This document shows, piece by piece, positions 26,166 through 35,884 of a DNA stretch of 64,000 nt (position 1 is its first letter; each line of letters opens with the position of its first letter). This DNA is from Bacteroidales bacterium UBA5507 (GTDB lineage: Bacteria > Bacteroidota > Bacteroidia > Bacteroidales > Lentimicrobiaceae), in NCBI GenBank assembly GCA_002426195.1, contig DIOT01000047.1:102192-166191 (forward strand). The letters run 5' to 3'. Below the pieces are notes generated by a model. It made no database searches, had not been told where the DNA came from, and saw only the letters and a program-made list of their open reading frames with translations. The translations under genes and the position numbers were made by a program.

Positions 26166-27107
26166 ATGAAAAAAGTACTTGTTGCAACTGATAAACCATT
26201 TGCTAAGGTTGCTGTTGATGGAATTCGTGAAATCATTGAAAATGCAGGTTACGAACTACAATTACTGGAAAAATATCCCTCACAGGATGAATTAATCAAA
26301 GCTGTTGAAAACGTAGATGCTGCTATTATTCGCAGTGATATCTTCGACAAAAAGGTTTTTGACGCTGCTAAGAATCTGAAAATTGTTGTAAGAGCAGGTG
26401 CAGGATATGATAATATTGAACTTGCTGCTGCAACTGAGCACGAAGTAGTTACTATGAACACTCCAGGGCAAAATTCTAATGCTGTAGCAGAGTTGGCTTT
26501 CGGTATGATGCTTTACATGGCGAGAAATGCTTTTAACGGTGCTTCAGGTTCCGAATTAAGAGGTAAAAATATTGGGATTCATGCATATGGAAATGTTGGT
26601 AAATATGTTGCAACCATAGCCAAAGGTTTTGGAATGAATGTTTTTGCATTCGATCCTTTTGTTAAGGCTGAAGACATGAAGAAAGACGGAGTTACACCTG
26701 TTAATAGTGACGAGGAATTATATACCAACTGTCAGTATGTTTCTCTTCATATACCAGCTAATCAACAAACAAAGAAATCAATCGGATATGATTTACTGAA
26801 TAAGATGCCAAAGAATGCTGTTTTAGTAAACACTGCCCGTAAAGAAGTAATCGACGAAGAAGGTTTGATTAAGACATTTGAAATGAGACCAGATTTCAAA
26901 TACCTTAGTGACATTGAACCAGAGAATAAATCTGAGATTGCCGAAAAATTTAGTGGCAGATTCTTATTTACCGCAAAAAAAATGGGTGCCCAGACTTCTG
27001 AAGCAAACGTAAATGCAGGTCTTGCTGCAGCACGTCAGATAGTTGAATTCTTCAAAAATGGAGTCACCACTTTCCAGGTAAATAAATCTGCTCAGAAAGT
27101 TAACTGA
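26166..27107 (+). CDS. serA: D-3-phosphoglycerate dehydrogenase, short type
   Basis: First step of serine synthesis: oxidises 3-phosphoglycerate. 313 residues, without the ACT regulatory domain. The NAD-binding motif is GIHAYGNVG (137-145), with Ala where the first motif Gly usually is. Arg225 (NTARKEVID) and the Glu of DIEPEN are in place. The usual catalytic His of xPHxGAST is Lys272 (TAKKMGAQTSEAN). I recall the same Lys in the short phosphoglycerate dehydrogenases of Bacteroidales and Entamoeba, so this is a subfamily trait. serC is not adjacent but at 53.9 kb. A 3' hairpin follows. Confidence 0.87.
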   Translation: MKKVLVATDKPFAKVAVDGIREIIENAGYELQLLEKYPSQDELIKAVENVDAAIIRSDIFDKKVFDAAKNLKIVVRAGAGYDNIELAAATEHEVVTMNTPGQNSNAVAELAFGMMLYMARNAFNGASGSELRGKNIGIHAYGNVGKYVATIAKGFGMNVFAFDPFVKAEDMKKDGVTPVNSDEELYTNCQYVSLHIPANQQTKKSIGYDLLNKMPKNAVLVNTARKEVIDEEGLIKTFEMRPDFKYLSDIEPENKSEIAEKFSGRFLFTAKKMGAQTSEANVNAGLAAARQIVEFFKNGVTTFQVNKSAQKVN

Positions 27108-27136
27108 AAGTAGCCGGACATAAATCCGGCTACTTC
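27107..27136 (+). terminator. hairpin after serA
   Basis: AGTAGCCGGA pairs with TCCGGCTACT around a 6-base loop, starting at the serA stop codon. There is no T-run, so it may stabilise the 3' end rather than terminate. Confidence 0.5.
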
Positions 27137-27184
27137 AGAGTCATTATAGTACTCTTAACACACAACCAACCAAAACTATTAATT

Positions 27185-27595
27185 ATGGACCACGAACTAG
27201 AAAAAGCTGTAACATTCTTCAGGTTTGAAGATTTACGCATCTATCACAAATCACTTGACTACATAGAATGGATTGCTCGAAAAACATTCAAGTTTCCCGT
27301 TGAAAGCCAGGCAGGTCTCACTTCAAGATTTAACATAGCAGCACAAGCTATAGCTTTAAACATTTCCGAAGGATCCGCAAGGAATAAGAACCAATTTATT
27401 TATTATCTAAAAATGGCTAAAAGTGCTGTTCGAGAATGCGTAGTATATACATCACTTGCAGGCAAACTTCATTACTTTTCAGATAAAGAGGTTGAGGAGT
27501 CACGTGGGCAGTTAATGGAAATGACAAAAATGATTGGTGCTCTTATTGGATCGCTTCAAAGAGCTGCTGATGTTAACATGGATGAAATGGATTAG
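27185..27595 (+). CDS. four-helix-bundle protein (S23/Avd-like family)
   Basis: 136 residues, all helical. The opening FFRFEDLRIYHKSLDYIEWI and FPVESQAGLTSRFNIAAQAIALNISEGS are the signature of the 23S rRNA-intervening-sequence (S23) four-helix family, related to Avd of diversity-generating retroelements. No reverse transcriptase or variable repeat is near, so this is a stand-alone member of unknown role. It sits between serA and DUF1015, with its own terminator downstream. Confidence 0.88.
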   Translation: MDHELEKAVTFFRFEDLRIYHKSLDYIEWIARKTFKFPVESQAGLTSRFNIAAQAIALNISEGSARNKNQFIYYLKMAKSAVRECVVYTSLAGKLHYFSDKEVEESRGQLMEMTKMIGALIGSLQRAADVNMDEMD

Positions 27596-27675
27596 TCCAT
27601 TTTCCCAACTTTGGTTGATCTTTAGAGTACTAATATGAACGGTACCTCTTTTAATTTTTCTATTTAAAAATAATT

Positions 27676-27695
27676 ATCCCGAAGCAATTCGGGAT
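27676..27695 (+). terminator. terminator after the four-helix-bundle gene
   Basis: Perfect 8-pair stem ATCCCGAA/TTCGGGAT with a GCAA tetraloop, then ATTTTTT. Confidence 0.85.
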
Positions 27696-27791
27696 ATTTT
27701 TTCATCTGAAATATATTCCTAATTTTGCCAAATGCATTGGCATAGTTAAGAATCAGAATTTCATTTATACATTTTATAAATCCATTGTAAT

Positions 27792-29039
27792 ATGGCAATT
27801 CTAAAACCGTTTAAAGGGCTCCGTCCTCCAAAATCTATTGTAAAAGAACTGGCTTCACGCCCTTATGATGTCCTTAATTCAGAAGAAGCTCGAGTTGAAG
27901 CTGATGGAAACCCTCATTCTCTACTCCACATTATTAAACCTGAAATTGACTTACCTGTCGGTATCGATGAACATGCTACCGAAGTTTATGAGCAAGCACG
28001 AATTAATCTTAACAAGTTTATCCAGAATAAGTGGCTTGTCCAGGATGATGAAGAGTGTCTTTATGTCTATGCTCAAACAATGAATGGCAAAACACAGTAT
28101 GGTCTTGTTGGTTGTGCTGCTGTTGAAGACTATATGAACGGAATCATCAAAAAACATGAACTTACAAGGGCCGACAAAGAAGAGGATAGAATGAAACATG
28201 TTAGAATTACTAACGCTAACATGGAACCTGTTTTCTTTACTTATCCTGCCATGAAAGAGATTGATGACATTATTAGTGGAATTGTCAAAAACCAACCTGC
28301 AGAATATGATTTTACTGCAGATGATGGCTTCGGTCATCATTTCTGGGTAATCAGGGATCAGAGTATTATCACAAATTTGACTCACTTATTCAGTAAAGTA
28401 CCATACACTTATGTAGCTGACGGACACCACAGAACAGCAGCTGCTGCTTTGGTTGGAAATGAAAAGAAAGTTAACAATCCTAACCACAGTGGAGATGAGG
28501 AATATAACTACTTCCTCGCTGTACACTTCCCTTCAAACCAACTTACCATCATTGATTATAACAGAGTGGTTAAAGATCTGAATGGCCTTACAGAATCTGA
28601 ATTTATGACGAGATTGTCTGAAGTTTTTGAAATTCAGGAAGTTGGAACAGAAATTTACAGACCTGACAAATTGCACAATTTTAGCATGTACCTTAATAAT
28701 AAATGGTATTCACTAACAGCTAAGGAAGGCACATTCAACGATAATGATCCGATTGGTGTACTTGATGTTACGATACTTTCTCAACTTGTACTCGACAAAG
28801 TTCTTGACATTAAAGACCTAAGAACTTCTAAACGAATTGATTTCGTTGGCGGAATCAGGGGTCTTGGCGAGCTTAAACGACGTGTTGACAGTGGTGAAAT
28901 GGCTTTTGCATTCGCCCTTTATCCTGTATCACTTGAGCAATTGATCAATATTGCTGATACAGGAAATATTATGCCTCCTAAGACAACATGGTTTGAACCT
29001 AAATTAAGAAGTGGACTGGTAGTTCATTCTTTGGATTAA
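27792..29039 (+). CDS. DUF1015 family protein
   Basis: 415 residues, cytoplasmic. Begins FKGLRPPKSIVKELASRPYDV, typical of DUF1015. The conserved VADGHHRTAAAA near residues 209-220 resembles the DGHHR loop of ParB-like nucleotide-using enzymes such as archaeal serine kinase SerK. DUF1015 genes commonly sit beside serA and serC in Bacteroidota (recollection), so a role in serine or phosphoserine metabolism is plausible but unproven. Here it follows serA with one gene in between, and a 59-residue gene comes 19 bases later. Confidence 0.88.
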   Translation: MAILKPFKGLRPPKSIVKELASRPYDVLNSEEARVEADGNPHSLLHIIKPEIDLPVGIDEHATEVYEQARINLNKFIQNKWLVQDDEECLYVYAQTMNGKTQYGLVGCAAVEDYMNGIIKKHELTRADKEEDRMKHVRITNANMEPVFFTYPAMKEIDDIISGIVKNQPAEYDFTADDGFGHHFWVIRDQSIITNLTHLFSKVPYTYVADGHHRTAAAALVGNEKKVNNPNHSGDEEYNYFLAVHFPSNQLTIIDYNRVVKDLNGLTESEFMTRLSEVFEIQEVGTEIYRPDKLHNFSMYLNNKWYSLTAKEGTFNDNDPIGVLDVTILSQLVLDKVLDIKDLRTSKRIDFVGGIRGLGELKRRVDSGEMAFAFALYPVSLEQLINIADTGNIMPPKTTWFEPKLRSGLVVHSLD

Positions 29040-29058
29040 CAATTAAAAAATTACAATT

Positions 29059-29238
29059 ATGGAAAAAGAAGCAATTGTACTTGATGTTCTTGCCAAATCA
29101 GACGCTCCTTTGAAATCTGCTGAAATTGCAGAAATAGCTATGATTGACAAGAAAGATGTTGATGCCGCTATTAAGAAACTTAAAAAGGAAGAAAAAATAG
29201 TTTCTCCAAAAGTGTGCTATTATACTATTAAAAAATAA
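29059..29238 (+). CDS. small winged-helix-like protein
   Basis: 59 residues (MEKEAIVLDVLAKSDAPL ... CYYTIKK). Helices then a beta-wing: LKSAEIAEIAMIDKKDVDAA reads as a helix-turn-helix and the last strand YYTIKK as the wing. Very Lys/Glu-rich. It lies 19 bases after DUF1015 and just before a strong terminator, so it is cotranscribed. It could be a DNA-binding regulator or a small protein-protein module. Too short for many gene callers. Confidence 0.75.
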   Translation: MEKEAIVLDVLAKSDAPLKSAEIAEIAMIDKKDVDAAIKKLKKEEKIVSPKVCYYTIKK

Positions 29239-29253
29239 AAAAAACTGATTGAG

Positions 29254-29277
29254 AAAGGGGATCAACCGATCCCCTTT
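29254..29277 (+). terminator. terminator of the DUF1015 unit
   Basis: Perfect 10-pair stem AAAGGGGATC/GATCCCCTTT with an AACC loop and a T-run. Confidence 0.9.
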
Positions 29278-29470
29278 TTAATTGCAATTATATATCTAGC
29301 CTCGCATAAAGTCAATAACATTCCCCTTAATTTCATTTGTCAGCTGAATCTTTAATACTCATTGCATGTCCTTGCATATAGCATGCAAGCATTTTGAAGC
29401 TATTGGACTTCTAATATATATAATCGGTCAGAGAAATTGGCAATTAGAATAATAATGTTTTCTATTTAGA

Positions 29471-32275
29471 CTATACCATAAAGGTATCTAGTGATTCTAA
29501 AAGAAGATGATACTGCACTGGTTTAATTATGAATGAATCGCAAAAACTTTTAACTGATTCTGCCTCATTTGATGAAGTTTGCAAAACCAAAGGTAACTCA
29601 GGGCTTTTAAGTTTAACTTCCTGTATAAATCTTTGAAAGTCTTGGTCAGAACAGTTATAATCAGTATATATCAGGTTAACTTCTGAATTTTCTTTCAGCA
29701 CATTAAGGGCTTCGCTGCAATTGTATGTTCTGATAATCTTTGCTCCAGTACCTCCAATAATTGCTTTAAAGTAATTAAACGAAGCATCCTCCTTATCAAT
29801 CACAACAATAACTTTGTCTTTCCATCTATCCTTAATAAGTAATCCTCTGGCAGTGTTTTCCTCTTCCTGGGGGTAATAAGGTATCTCAAAGCAGAAAGTA
29901 GAACCTATACCTTTTTCTGATTCGACCCATACTGTTCCTAGCATGAGATCAACAATATGTTTAGAAATTGCAAGGCCTAAACCGGTACCTTTTACTCTAA
30001 GTTCTTTGTTTTCTCCAACCTGACGAAACCTTGTAAATAATAATTCCTGATCTTTCTTTGAAATGCCTATACCGGTATCCTTCACTTTGAACAAGAGTCT
30101 GGTATCGATTAGCTCAACTGAAAAGTTAATAGTCCCTGAAGGTGTGAATTTTATCGCATTAGTGATTAAGTTGATCAACACTTGATTAAGTCTGTAAGGA
30201 TCAGAAAGGAATTTTTTGTCTTCTAATCGTTTTTCTATTGTGTAACTTAATTTCAGATTTTCCTTATCTGCCTTCTTAATGTACTCGTGAGATAACTGGA
30301 AAACTTCATCAAATAGCTTACTTAAGCTGATATATTCAGGTTTAATGGTTAATTGCCCTGCTTCTATTTTAGCAATATCGATTATATCATTGATGAGATT
30401 AAGAAGTGAGTTTGCTGCAACATCAATATATCCGGCATATTCCTTTTGTTCCTCAGCACTTAATCCACCATCAGCAATGAGGTTAGAAAAACCAACAATG
30501 GAATTCATTGGTGTCCGTATTTCATGACTCATATTAGCCAGAAAAGCAGTCTTTAAACGATCAGATTCCTCTGCTTTTTCTTTCGCTTCTATATATCTTT
30601 TTTGTATTAATGCTTTATCGGTTATGTCTCTACTTATGCATAGAATTCCTGTTACTTCATTATTGCGGTTATGGACTAATGCTTTCACTGTTTCATGCAG
30701 TCGTCTTTTGCCGTTAAATGAAATCCACTCTTCATTTCGGATAGGAGCCCCATCTTCCAATATTTGTTGGTCATTGTTTGTATAAAACTCAGCAACCTCT
30801 TTTGGGAACAGTTCAAAATCAGTTTTACCTGAGATTTCCTGTTGTCTAAGACCGATATAATCTTCAAAAGCTTTATTGCACCCAACGTATCTGCTGTCTA
30901 AATCTTTAAAGAAGATCATATCGGGAATGGAGTTTATAACAGAAAGTAAAAGTGATTGCTCTTTTTCCAATGCTAGTCTGACTTCCTTAAGTTCAGTTAT
31001 CATTTTGTTAGCTGAATTTGCAAGATTAACGAATTCAGTAGTATATAACTCCTGTACATTTATTGGTCTATAGGTATTACTTGCTTCATTGAAAAAACGT
31101 TCAAACTTCGACAAACCAAAGTTCATCCTCTTTACAGTTTGCCCAATAAGAAGAACTCCAATAGTAAGAATTAAAACAAGAGAGACCGAAATATTGGTTA
31201 AAGTCCTGAGTCTCTTGTCGTTTAAGATTTCTCTTTTAGCATTGATTACTTTGTCGATGTCATATGTATAAAAACCAGCTCCAATCACCCAGTCCCACTC
31301 GTCAATATACTTTATATAAGCAACCTTAGGCTCCATTCCAATTTTTCCAGGGCGGTGGTATTGGTATTCAACGAATCCTCCACCTTTTAACGCTCGATCA
31401 GATATTTTTAATCTTTCGTCTTCTGTGATAGCTATATTCTCAGGTAAGTCAGATGAAAAAACCAATCCATTTGATAATAGTGGTTTACCTGCTACATTTT
31501 GAATAAATATATAGCCATCATTATCAAATTTGTAACTTGAGAAATGGTTAAGTGCTTCTTTCTTCAAACTTGATTCATAATCTGACAAGTATTCCTTTGA
31601 TCCGAAGTACCAGTTTAGTGGTTCAAACTTTCTTAAATATGTGGTACGATAAACTGTTGAATCCCCCCTGTTTTTCTTTTTGAAATAATATGAGATAAAG
31701 CCTTTATCAACCTCTTTCATAAGATTTACTTCTCGCTGAATCAGGTAATTGCCTGATGAATCCCGAAGACTTAATGCGGATTTACCCTCTAATGAAAGAT
31801 TCTCAGGAACAAAAACACCCACCCCTTGCAGAGTATAAATAAAAACAAAATCCTTATTTTGTCCTAAACTATAGGGTTTTATCGCAGTTAATATAATTTC
31901 TCTTATTTCGTTTTCCGACTTTTTTCCCCTGTACTCGTTATAGATATTATTGGCAATTTCATAAGCCAGGTCTACACGGTTGTTCAGTTTGTCCATTAAA
32001 CTGGTCAGAGTCATCGATCTAACATATTCGATATAGCTTACGGTTCTGTCGACTTCTCTCTTAATCAACAACTTCTGATGATCCAGAGATTCAGTATTGA
32101 TCTTGTCGTACTCTTCTCTATAATTTCTGTTTTCATAGATGAACCAATAGGAGCCAATAGAAATAAGCGATAATAGAATAACCACAATCATACTTGCCAA
32201 AATAATCTTGGTGATTTTCTGATGCTTTATGTAACTGTAGATTCTATTTGTTATCCTTTTGAGAATGTTCATCAT
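29471..32275 (-). CDS. membrane hybrid sensor histidine kinase with Cache-type sensor, PAS and receiver domains
   Basis: 934 residues. Membrane helix at about 20-43, extracytoplasmic double-Cache-like sensor (about 45-345; DGYIFIQNVAGKPLLSNG, WDWVIGAGFYTYDID), second helix near 360, PAS (about 445-555, IPDMIFFKDLDSRYVGCN), HisKA with His584 (NMSHEIRTPM), and ATPase domain (LITNAIKFTPSG, DTGIGISKKDQ, GTGLGLAISK). The C-terminal receiver has Asp872 (YTDYN) and the Lys of IIKPV but is otherwise divergent. It follows the LtaS-like gene by 6 bases, so it may sense the envelope state that gene affects. Confidence 0.9.
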   Translation of the reverse strand: MMNILKRITNRIYSYIKHQKITKIILASMIVVILLSLISIGSYWFIYENRNYREEYDKINTESLDHQKLLIKREVDRTVSYIEYVRSMTLTSLMDKLNNRVDLAYEIANNIYNEYRGKKSENEIREIILTAIKPYSLGQNKDFVFIYTLQGVGVFVPENLSLEGKSALSLRDSSGNYLIQREVNLMKEVDKGFISYYFKKKNRGDSTVYRTTYLRKFEPLNWYFGSKEYLSDYESSLKKEALNHFSSYKFDNDGYIFIQNVAGKPLLSNGLVFSSDLPENIAITEDERLKISDRALKGGGFVEYQYHRPGKIGMEPKVAYIKYIDEWDWVIGAGFYTYDIDKVINAKREILNDKRLRTLTNISVSLVLILTIGVLLIGQTVKRMNFGLSKFERFFNEASNTYRPINVQELYTTEFVNLANSANKMITELKEVRLALEKEQSLLLSVINSIPDMIFFKDLDSRYVGCNKAFEDYIGLRQQEISGKTDFELFPKEVAEFYTNNDQQILEDGAPIRNEEWISFNGKRRLHETVKALVHNRNNEVTGILCISRDITDKALIQKRYIEAKEKAEESDRLKTAFLANMSHEIRTPMNSIVGFSNLIADGGLSAEEQKEYAGYIDVAANSLLNLINDIIDIAKIEAGQLTIKPEYISLSKLFDEVFQLSHEYIKKADKENLKLSYTIEKRLEDKKFLSDPYRLNQVLINLITNAIKFTPSGTINFSVELIDTRLLFKVKDTGIGISKKDQELLFTRFRQVGENKELRVKGTGLGLAISKHIVDLMLGTVWVESEKGIGSTFCFEIPYYPQEEENTARGLLIKDRWKDKVIVVIDKEDASFNYFKAIIGGTGAKIIRTYNCSEALNVLKENSEVNLIYTDYNCSDQDFQRFIQEVKLKSPELPLVLQTSSNEAESVKSFCDSFIIKPVQYHLLLESLDTFMV

Positions 32276-32281
32276 GAATAT

Positions 32282-34192
32282 TTATAAGTTCATGTATTCG
32301 TCAAACAATACCTGTAAATACGACTTCCCATCTTTCCTGATTGAATCTTTTAATGGCTCCTTCACTGTATCTTCGATATAATGATCAAGATTGGGATCAT
32401 AAACAAAATGTCCTGACTTTGTTACCCAACCTAGACCTTCTTCAAACGAATAATATACAAATTCGGGATAATATGGATTAAAAAGATTCCTGCTCCATTT
32501 GAATGGTGTACAATCAAGGTTAAGCTGGCTTAATAGTGTTGTAGCAAAATCCGATTGATTAGCAAACTTATTTATCTTAATACCTTTAAATTCAGGCTTA
32601 ATAACATTTCCTAAGAACATTAATGGAATCTTATGGTATACAGGTGTATAGAAACTATTGTTCCTATATGAATTATGACTATGATCAGCCATAATTACAA
32701 ACAATGTATTATCAAACCATGACTGTTGACTTGCCTCTCTGAAAAAATTACCTAAGCATCTGTCGGTATAATAGGCTGAGTTTATGTACTCATTTTCGTT
32801 TCCACCCCAATCAAGTACTTTTTCCATTGGCTGATCATAGGGTGAATGACTGCTTAAAGTGAAAATTGCTGAGAAGAATGGCTCTTTTTCCTTATTAAGG
32901 TCTGATAGTTGCCTGGATAAAACAAATTCATCATGGACACCAAGTTTGCCTTTAATAACGTCTGAGCCAAAATCAGCCAGTTCAATGATCTTGGTAAAAC
33001 CATTATGTAAAATAAATCCTTTGATATTGCCATATCTTAACTGACCACCAAAATAAAAAGAAGTATTATATCCCTGATTTATCAATGATTCAGTAATTGT
33101 ATGAAGTTTAGAAAACTTCTCAGGTTGAACCGTTACAGACGATATGGGATGCGCAGGAAATCCACTGAATATACTTCCCATAGCTTGTTCACTACGCGGA
33201 CCTGTGGCATAGAGATTTGTAAATAAAATACCTTGTTTCTCCAATTCATGAAATTCAGGTGTAATCCCAGGTTCTCCTTCAATTGATTCAATTAAATCGG
33301 CCGACCAGCTTTCCAAAATGATCAAAACAATGTTTGGTCGTGTGGTTGTTAATATGTTAACCGTTGTATCCTTTGTAACTTCTGTAATCCTATCTACTCG
33401 TCCGAGCGCTTCATCCATAGAGTAAAAATCGAAAGGATTCTTGTCGAAGTTTTTGTAGTTCTCAATAATGCTAATGCTAATATTAAATGCTGAATTTACA
33501 GAAGCAAGGTTGAGTATGTTATGATTGGAATAATATGACTGACTTTGGTTTATTGGAATCTGTTGCCACCCTCCTCTTCCACCAATAATCAGGAAGCATA
33601 CAGTAATTATTGCAAACAATGGAGACCAGATTAAATTTTTCTTAGTCACAGGCTTTGTGAGCCTGGTGAAGAAATATTTTTTATAAAGCCAAAAACTCAA
33701 ACCGGTCAAAGCGATAAAAATGAACACTAAAACAAAGAAAGTACCTGTGGAAGCTGAGTTATATACTTCCGATGGATTTTGAAGGTACATTAAAGCTTTA
33801 TAAGGCATCTTGGTTTTCCATTCGGGATATATACCTAACTCAGCAGTTACCAGAAGTGAAAATATAAATACACCTATGAAAGTGTATATCAGATTTATTG
33901 AATTCAGCCACTTGGGTGTAAAAAATATCTGAACAAGTAGAAGAAAAAATGGAAACAAAAGTAGATAACTTGCTGTTGCCAAGTCAAGTGGAATAGCGTA
34001 CCAAAAAGCTTTAATCGTTTCAGAAAAGGGAATATCAGAAGCTGATATGAGAGAATAGTTATAGGAAATAAAAACCGCTCTGGTAATTGCAAAAAATATC
34101 ATCCAAAAACCTAGCTGCCTAAGAAATGAGGCGATGATTCTATTCATCAAGTAAATTTTAGAATCAACAAATTTAAGTCTTTTTAAGGACAT
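32282..34192 (-). CDS. LtaS/MdoB-like membrane sulfatase-fold phosphotransferase
   Basis: 636 residues. Five predicted membrane helices in the first 220 residues, then an extracytoplasmic alkaline-phosphatase-fold domain (PNIVLIILESWSADLIESIE). The nucleophile position is Ser334 in TGPRSEQAMGSIFSGFP, where LtaS has Thr; Ser is, as I recall, usual in the Bacteroidota group. A metal-site motif FVIMADHSHNSYRN follows. Members transfer phosphoglycerol or phosphoethanolamine to lipids or glycans. It shares a transcript with the kinase and is divergent from a glycosyltransferase set. A shorter start at 34147 (MNRIIASF) is possible. Confidence 0.85.
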   Translation of the reverse strand: MSLKRLKFVDSKIYLMNRIIASFLRQLGFWMIFFAITRAVFISYNYSLISASDIPFSETIKAFWYAIPLDLATASYLLLFPFFLLLVQIFFTPKWLNSINLIYTFIGVFIFSLLVTAELGIYPEWKTKMPYKALMYLQNPSEVYNSASTGTFFVLVFIFIALTGLSFWLYKKYFFTRLTKPVTKKNLIWSPLFAIITVCFLIIGGRGGWQQIPINQSQSYYSNHNILNLASVNSAFNISISIIENYKNFDKNPFDFYSMDEALGRVDRITEVTKDTTVNILTTTRPNIVLIILESWSADLIESIEGEPGITPEFHELEKQGILFTNLYATGPRSEQAMGSIFSGFPAHPISSVTVQPEKFSKLHTITESLINQGYNTSFYFGGQLRYGNIKGFILHNGFTKIIELADFGSDVIKGKLGVHDEFVLSRQLSDLNKEKEPFFSAIFTLSSHSPYDQPMEKVLDWGGNENEYINSAYYTDRCLGNFFREASQQSWFDNTLFVIMADHSHNSYRNNSFYTPVYHKIPLMFLGNVIKPEFKGIKINKFANQSDFATTLLSQLNLDCTPFKWSRNLFNPYYPEFVYYSFEEGLGWVTKSGHFVYDPNLDHYIEDTVKEPLKDSIRKDGKSYLQVLFDEYMNL

Positions 34193-34273
34193 TTATGCTA
34201 AAAGTTACCCTTACGATGTAAACTTAAAAGCTTATTACTAAATTCCATAATTTTACAGCCTAAATTGCAAATA

Positions 34274-35884
34274 ATGCCGCTTCTTTCAAAACATCTCAGT
34301 AGCTCAAATTCCTATCTATACTTTAAATGGTTGATTGTTTTGCTGATTATACCGGCTCACTTTATTAATCTCGGATTATTCCCGTTAATTTCTGATGAGC
34401 CGACAAGAGGAATTGTTACTCTTGAGATGATCTTAAGTGGAAATTATATCGTCCCAAATATCAACGGAGAGCTTTATTTAAATAAGCCGCCATTGTTTAA
34501 CTGGATACAGATATTTATGACCTTCATCACCGGTTCAATGGATGAATGGGTATTCAGATTACCTTCCGTCCTTGCTGTATTTGGCATCTCAATCCTGATA
34601 TATTTTTCCTCAAGGAAATACCTTAAAGAATATGCATTTGTTGCAGCTATTGCATTTATTGTATCAGGACGTGTACTATTCTGGGATTCATTTATGGGGC
34701 TCATTGATCTAAGCTATTCTCTGGTAACTTTTGGTTCGTTTCTATGGATAATAAGATTTAACCGAAAAGAGAAGCTTTATTCCCTGTATATTGGCTCTTA
34801 CTTGCTTGCTGCAATCGGCTACTTAATGAAAGGAATCCCATCTGTTGCATTCCAGGGTTTGACCATCATTGCTGTTATGCTTTTTGACAAAAAGGGCCGT
34901 AAACTTTTCTCTCTGGCACATTTAGCAGGGATAGCAACTTTTATCCTTGTTGTAGGTGGATATTACTATTTATTCGGCCAGTATCAATCTGTTGAACATG
35001 CAGTTATAAATCTTATAAATGAATCTAACAGGCTTCAGGACCATAGTAGTACAGGTGTAAATTGGTGGCTTCACTTGCTAATTTTTCCGCTGAATTTTAT
35101 TATTGAATTTGCGCCGGTTACTTTGCTTCTTTTATTACTGTTGAAAAAAGAGATCAGGCAAAAGATTTTTAGTAACCGTTATTTAAATTCACTCATTGTA
35201 ATATTTTTAGTTAACATAGTAATCTATTGGTTATCAGCTGATATGCGGAGCAGATATCTTTTCATGTTAGTGCCCATACTCATAATTGTACTGATTTATG
35301 GATATCAGCAAGCCCAGGAAAAGAATGGCAAAATAGTCAGGGTTATTAATACAATATTTACCGTTGCTTCATTGTTGATTTCTCTTTCATTGTTAATTTA
35401 TCCACTATGGGATGAAACAAAAGAATTCGCCAATGTATTGGTCATTAGCATTTTGTTGATGGTAGTCTCATTGTTAATCACCTTCTATGGAATCAGACAT
35501 CCAAAAATGAAACTACTGGCTCTGTTTGGTTGCCTCCTGGTTTTTAGAATTGGTTTTAATTTTTTTAATCTTCCGGCAAGAATTAACTCCTATCCCGATT
35601 TAGGTTATAAGGAAGGTGAAATTAAAGCAGCCCAAATAAGTGGAGATGCACCATTATATGTTCTGGGTGATACACCAATTAACCATGATGCTTCATTTTA
35701 TATCACCCGAGAAAGAAAAACAATTCTCACACGAACTCAACAGATTTTACATCCCGGGACCTTTTATATAGTTGATGATAAAAATCTTGGTATTTTTGCC
35801 AATAAATCAATAAATCACGAAGTACTATATACATTTGTGATTAAGCTTAACGAAACTAAACTTTATTTAGTAAAAAGGTTATAA
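34274..35884 (+). CDS. ArnT-like membrane glycosyltransferase (PMT_2, GT83 type)
   Basis: Transfers a sugar from an undecaprenyl-phosphate carrier to an envelope acceptor at the outer face of the inner membrane. 536 residues from ATG 34274; a TTG at 34265 is rejected. About 11-12 membrane helices. The first periplasmic loop has the acidic motif SDEPTRGIVTLEMI (the DE near residue 40 is the catalytic Asp of this fold), followed by LNKPPLFNWIQI, typical of ArnT-like enzymes. A C-terminal soluble domain of about 90 residues. It overlaps the next gene by one base, so they are coupled. Confidence 0.88.
   Translation: MPLLSKHLSSSNSYLYFKWLIVLLIIPAHFINLGLFPLISDEPTRGIVTLEMILSGNYIVPNINGELYLNKPPLFNWIQIFMTFITGSMDEWVFRLPSVLAVFGISILIYFSSRKYLKEYAFVAAIAFIVSGRVLFWDSFMGLIDLSYSLVTFGSFLWIIRFNRKEKLYSLYIGSYLLAAIGYLMKGIPSVAFQGLTIIAVMLFDKKGRKLFSLAHLAGIATFILVVGGYYYLFGQYQSVEHAVINLINESNRLQDHSSTGVNWWLHLLIFPLNFIIEFAPVTLLLLLLLKKEIRQKIFSNRYLNSLIVIFLVNIVIYWLSADMRSRYLFMLVPILIIVLIYGYQQAQEKNGKIVRVINTIFTVASLLISLSLLIYPLWDETKEFANVLVISILLMVVSLLITFYGIRHPKMKLLALFGCLLVFRIGFNFFNLPARINSYPDLGYKEGEIKAAQISGDAPLYVLGDTPINHDASFYITRERKTILTRTQQILHPGTFYIVDDKNLGIFANKSINHEVLYTFVIKLNETKLYLVKRL

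Noticed and set aside
27185..27595. Four-helix-bundle gene as part of a diversity-generating retroelement
   Set aside because: No reverse transcriptase, template or variable repeat is present anywhere in the window.
29370..29395. Inverted match TTGCAT/ATGCAA between the DUF1015 unit and the kinase
   Set aside because: Short, AT-rich and without a promoter, T-run or repeated copies; expected by chance.
32282..34192. Loss of the catalytic Thr in the LtaS-like protein as a sign of inactivity
   Set aside because: Ser at this position is, to my knowledge, usual in Bacteroidota members and can serve as the nucleophile; metal motifs are intact.
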